This document shows, piece after piece, positions 1 to 64,000 of a stretch of 64,000 bases of DNA. Origin of the DNA: Ridgeia piscesae (taxonomy: Eukaryota > Annelida > Polychaeta > Sabellida > Siboglinidae); NCBI GenBank assembly GCA_025642075.2, contig JAODUO010001058.1:1-64000 (forward strand), in the 5' to 3' direction. The stretch's first letter is position 1, and each line of letters opens with the position of its first letter. The translations under genes were made by a program, and so were the position numbers. Under the pieces are notes generated by a model, which saw nothing but the letters and a program-made list of their open reading frames with translations, did not search any database and had not been told where the DNA came from.

Positions 1-445
1 TAGTTTTGCTTGTATGAGGCCGACATTTTGCATACTTTTAAGTAACTACATTCACACAATTTGGCTGTTTCTGATCATCTTGTGACTAACAAGAGAACAT
101 GACAATTAGGTGATTAAGATGAAGAGACTATAGGCATTGACGATGATTCACTAAAACACATTTCACTGATAATTACTAACTCACTATAATAAGAGCCTCT
201 TAGCCCATTTATTTTTCAGAAGCAAGTTGTGGAAGTGCTCCTTAAGATTTGACTGTGCTAACATATTTACCCAGGAGGTGTCGTCAGCACCGCCCTGGGA
301 AAACACCTCGGGAGATAGCACTTTGACATGGATTCCATATTCATTATGAGTCTGGCTCATTGCACTTATTGTTACGTACCATCTGTGATAAGAGATATTT
401 CTATTTAATTGTGCAGCCATATACATGCAGTGGGTCTATCTGCAG
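1..445. other. Intron sequence at window edge
   Basis: AT-rich intron of the dynein gene upstream of e1. I see no exon, repeat array or mobile element in it. Acceptor-like AGs at 416 and 430 are discussed with e1. Confidence 0.6.
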
Positions 446-61458
<61,013 letters not shown>

Positions 61459-61635
61459 GTACGACACATAAAGAGTCTTTGTCAGGATTCTCTCATCTGT
61501 GAAACATTGCCGTCAGATTTGTCATCAGGTTCTACTGAACGAGTTTTTGATTTTAATTCTGTCGCAAAGTTGGCTATTTTAATGTATCGCAGCATAAAAG
61601 TGAAATGTTTATTTGTGCATTGGCTGTAGCTACAG

Positions 61636-61662
61636 CTGAGTCCAGATCTCGCTCGTATTGAG
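61636..61662 (+). CDS. Candidate 27-nt micro-exon: duplicate of the 3' end of e44
   Basis: Nine codons, LSPDLARIE, preceded by CTACAG and followed by GTATGT. They copy the last nine codons of e44 (FKPDLARVE) 204 bases downstream. Over 30 aligned bases 21 match, and several differences are synonymous (CCG/CCA, CTG/CTC, CGA/CGT) or conservative (Val/Ile), as if protein sequence had been kept. Inclusion would add nine residues in frame. It may equally be an inert duplication. Confidence 0.3.
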
Positions 61663-61888
61663 GTATGTTGTACCCCGGCCGCTGTCAACTAAGAGTCCCT
61701 CTAAAATCAAGATCTAATGGTCACTTATTGTTTTGTTTAACATTTGCAGTTTGTGAAGTTAATTCCCATATGTGTGATTGTATAATAATATTTGCAAATA
61801 CTCTTACAATACCTTCAATATGTATGCCTTAATATGAGTGCTTTTATCTGGGTTTTTTATGTAAACATAATAAGTTGATTAATAAATA

Positions 61889-63184
61889 CAGTGGAACCCC
61901 TCATTTAAGACCGCCCCCCAAATCAGATTGGGGCGGTCTTAAAAGTGGGGTGGTCTCTCGTGAGGGGTTTGCAACATTCAACACTAGGGGGCGCTTACAA
62001 CGACTAACATCAACACTAGGGGGCGCTTACAACCACTAAGTAGTAAAATACACAAAATAAAAAGTAGAAAATAAAAAATGAGATAACATATTAACAACAA
62101 CAAAATTATTTATTCTGTTTATTTTATGTGTGACACGTTTCAGTATAAGTTTAATTTCGAATCGTTTTTTTCTAAATAATATCTGATAAAAGTATCCTCA
62201 TTTTGAATCGTATTTTAATTATATCTGATAAAAAGTATTCCAGTTTAACTTATTTAAAATTTGGTCTGATGGGCTAAAAAAGTGCTGCCACCTCACGGCG
62301 TCTGAGTAAACGCACCGCAGTCGCCATTTTGTTGTTCTTTCCTGCGCCGCAAAACGATCTTTTACTTTCTGATCTAATCATGAAAACGACTTCTTGCAGC
62401 CGCTAAACTTCCTCTCTAATAACCCATATTACATATACATAAGCTAGGTCAAAAATTTAATCATTTAAATTGCTGTGAAGAATAAAATTCATAAATCTAA
62501 ATCGTGCTAACCTAGGCTAAAGTCGACATCGCCTAGGCCGTAGATTACCGTGGCATTACGTCGATATATTATCGCGGTGTCGCTAAATCTGGATTCCGGT
62601 TTTATCCTAAACTAACCTAAAACTTAGCCTACGTTTCTCAACTTTAATCATACACAAGTTTCTAAACTTTACTCATACACAATATGGATATTTAATCACA
62701 GAGTTAGCGTAGCCACCGACGGTGACCATGTCCGCCATGAATGATGTCTTGCTGGCGAGTTCTTGCGCGAGTTTGTTTCGTGAATTTGATTTGTTTCAAT
62801 AATGTAAGTGATTTAATGTTATAACATAGTCTGTGTTTATGAATATATAAGATATGTGAGGAAAGTCTAGCGGCTGTTAGATGTCTTTTTCATAATTCGG
62901 TCAGAAAGTAAAAGATCGCCAAAATGAATGGTCGTCATCAGGCGATTTATTGTTTTTATGGCATTACGCGCGTCCGTGCGCGTTAGTCATGCATTTAATG
63001 AGAGTTCATTGCGATATTTAGGTTAACAAATGTGCTGGCCACCTATCGGATGGTCGTCCGTCAGGGGTAAAATTCAAATTGCCATGGTCGTTGGTCGCGT
63101 CTGCCGGGTGGTCGTTGGTAAGGGAACGGTCGTAAAAAGCGGGTGGTCGTAAATGAGGGTGGTCGTTCGTGAGGGGTTCCACTG
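61889..63184. mobile_element. Non-autonomous TA-flanked DNA element with CAGTGGAACCCCTCA ends (intron)
   Basis: Begins CAGTGGAACCCCTCATTTAA and ends with the reverse complement of CAGTGGAACCCCTCA, flanked on both sides by TA (61887-61888 and 63185-63186). TA target sites and CAGT..AACC-like ends fit the Tc1/mariner-pogo group (family knowledge). Subterminal GGTCGT repeats lie at 63047-63166. 1296 bases with no transposase frame. Two copies of ACTAGGGGGCGCTTACAA lie at 61982 and 62015. Confidence 0.85.
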
Positions 63185-63186
63185 TA

Positions 63187-64000
63187 TGCTGATGTGTTTT
63201 GAAATTCAGAAGCAGCCATACAACTGTAAATATGTCATTCGACTGTCGACTTTCATTGTCTCTAATTTCACTTGACATTATGATTTGACAATGCATTTCA
63301 TGCAGATGTCTTTGTGTGTGATATTTTTCCTAATTTGCCATATCCAAGTACCCCTTGAAGCCATGATTTCCCCTTGCACTAACTTCACTAGGGTTTCACT
63401 GGACAGTATTAATGTCGTAACTACACTGTGTGACACCAGGGTTTCCCTGGGTAAAATAGATGTAGGAAAACATGAGTACCAAAAGCAAAATGCAAACTGA
63501 TGAGGTCCTGGGTATGCTGCTTTGTAATAGTGTGATAATTATTTGTAAATTTGTAATAATTAAACAGTATATACATATATGATTACTCTTCAGACATGTC
63601 CACAAATAACTAATTATTCTTGATGAACGTTTTCATGGTTGTATAATGTAGGTTTGGCTTCATCTGGTTTAACACAATAATTATTGTCCACCTTGCTCAC
63701 AATGTAAGTGTATTTTAAGCACCTCCGGATATAGTTACCAGGATGTGATGTGTATGTTTATATTGAATAAATGAACATTTATTAGAAACACTGGCAACAA
63801 TACATAAACAAGGTGTGATAAGAGAGAACGTAAATTGTTTGAAATGTGAATGTATACGTCAATTTACAGAACATCCACAGACAAGGTCAGTCCGACCCCA
63901 TTATTCATGATCTTGTCAAATAGACAAATGAACACTATTAATCCCTGCATACTATTACATATGTAGATATAAAAATGCAAGGGTAAATACCCATTAAAAA
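63187..64000. other. Intron sequence at window edge
   Basis: AT-rich DNA after the TA-flanked element. No further dynein exon (the YLSNADER-type sequence of AAA5) was found, so the gene continues beyond the window. Confidence 0.6.

Overview
The window is a piece of an intron-rich animal nuclear genome. It is filled almost completely by the middle of one gene on the + strand: the cytoplasmic dynein 1 heavy chain (DYNC1H1 type). I can place 44 coding exons between 446 and 61458. Joined by canonical splice phases, the first 43 give 2469 uninterrupted codons, which line up with the vertebrate protein as I know it from the tail through the linker, AAA1, AAA2, AAA3, AAA4 and the stalk with its microtubule-binding domain. 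The 44th opens AAA5. The gene runs off both ends of the window. No other convincing host gene was found. The organism is an invertebrate metazoan, probably marine. This rests on the diverged but fully alignable dynein, the short exons, AT-rich introns, tRNA-headed SINEs, CR1/L2-like LINE remnants and TTAA/TA-flanked DNA elements. I cannot decide between amphioxus, a mollusc and another group from sequence alone.

Layout: 446-14814 tail exons e1-e8; 16802-26233 end of tail and linker (e9-e16); 26924-29717 AAA1 (e17-e20); 30612-34908 AAA2 (e21-e27); 39265-43305 AAA3 (e28-e33); 45509-52514 AAA4 (e34-e38); 54076-56880 stalk coiled coil 1, microtubule-binding domain and coiled coil 2 (e39-e43); 61358-61458 start of AAA5 (e44). 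About 7.5 kb is coding. Roughly 26 kb (about 40 percent) is tandem repeat lying inside introns: an 8.3 kb 22-mer array, a 3.3 kb 35-mer array, a 3.6 kb 50-mer array, a 1.2 kb (TGTC)n tract and about a dozen smaller arrays. Mobile elements (SINEs, LINE 3' ends, MITE-like inverted-repeat elements and a 3.1 kb TTAA-flanked element) account for much of the rest.

The main discovery is structural. In about ten introns the tandem repeat is not random intronic DNA. Each unit carries the intron's own 3' splice site plus the first bases of the next exon, repeated from two to about ninety times immediately upstream of the real exon. Stages from a fresh two-copy duplication (28.2 kb), through old decayed copies (30.3, 32.0 and 33.0 kb), to long homogenised arrays (12.2, 24, 48-51.7, 52.5-54 and 57-60.3 kb) are all present in this one gene. 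This suggests a recurrent mutational process acting at intron-exon boundaries, and leaves many decoy splice acceptors that the spliceosome must ignore. From memory, minisatellites crossing exon-intron boundaries have been described in amphioxus genes under the name 'mirages'. If that recollection is right, this is a dense example in one gene, and it makes amphioxus a candidate source.

One expected coding segment is missing. About 46 codons joining coiled coil 2 to AAA5 should lie between 56880 and 61358. Only the first seven codons of that exon can be seen, repeated about 94 times in the 35-mer array. The 3' edge of that array is ragged with indels, which points to an assembly collapse or error.
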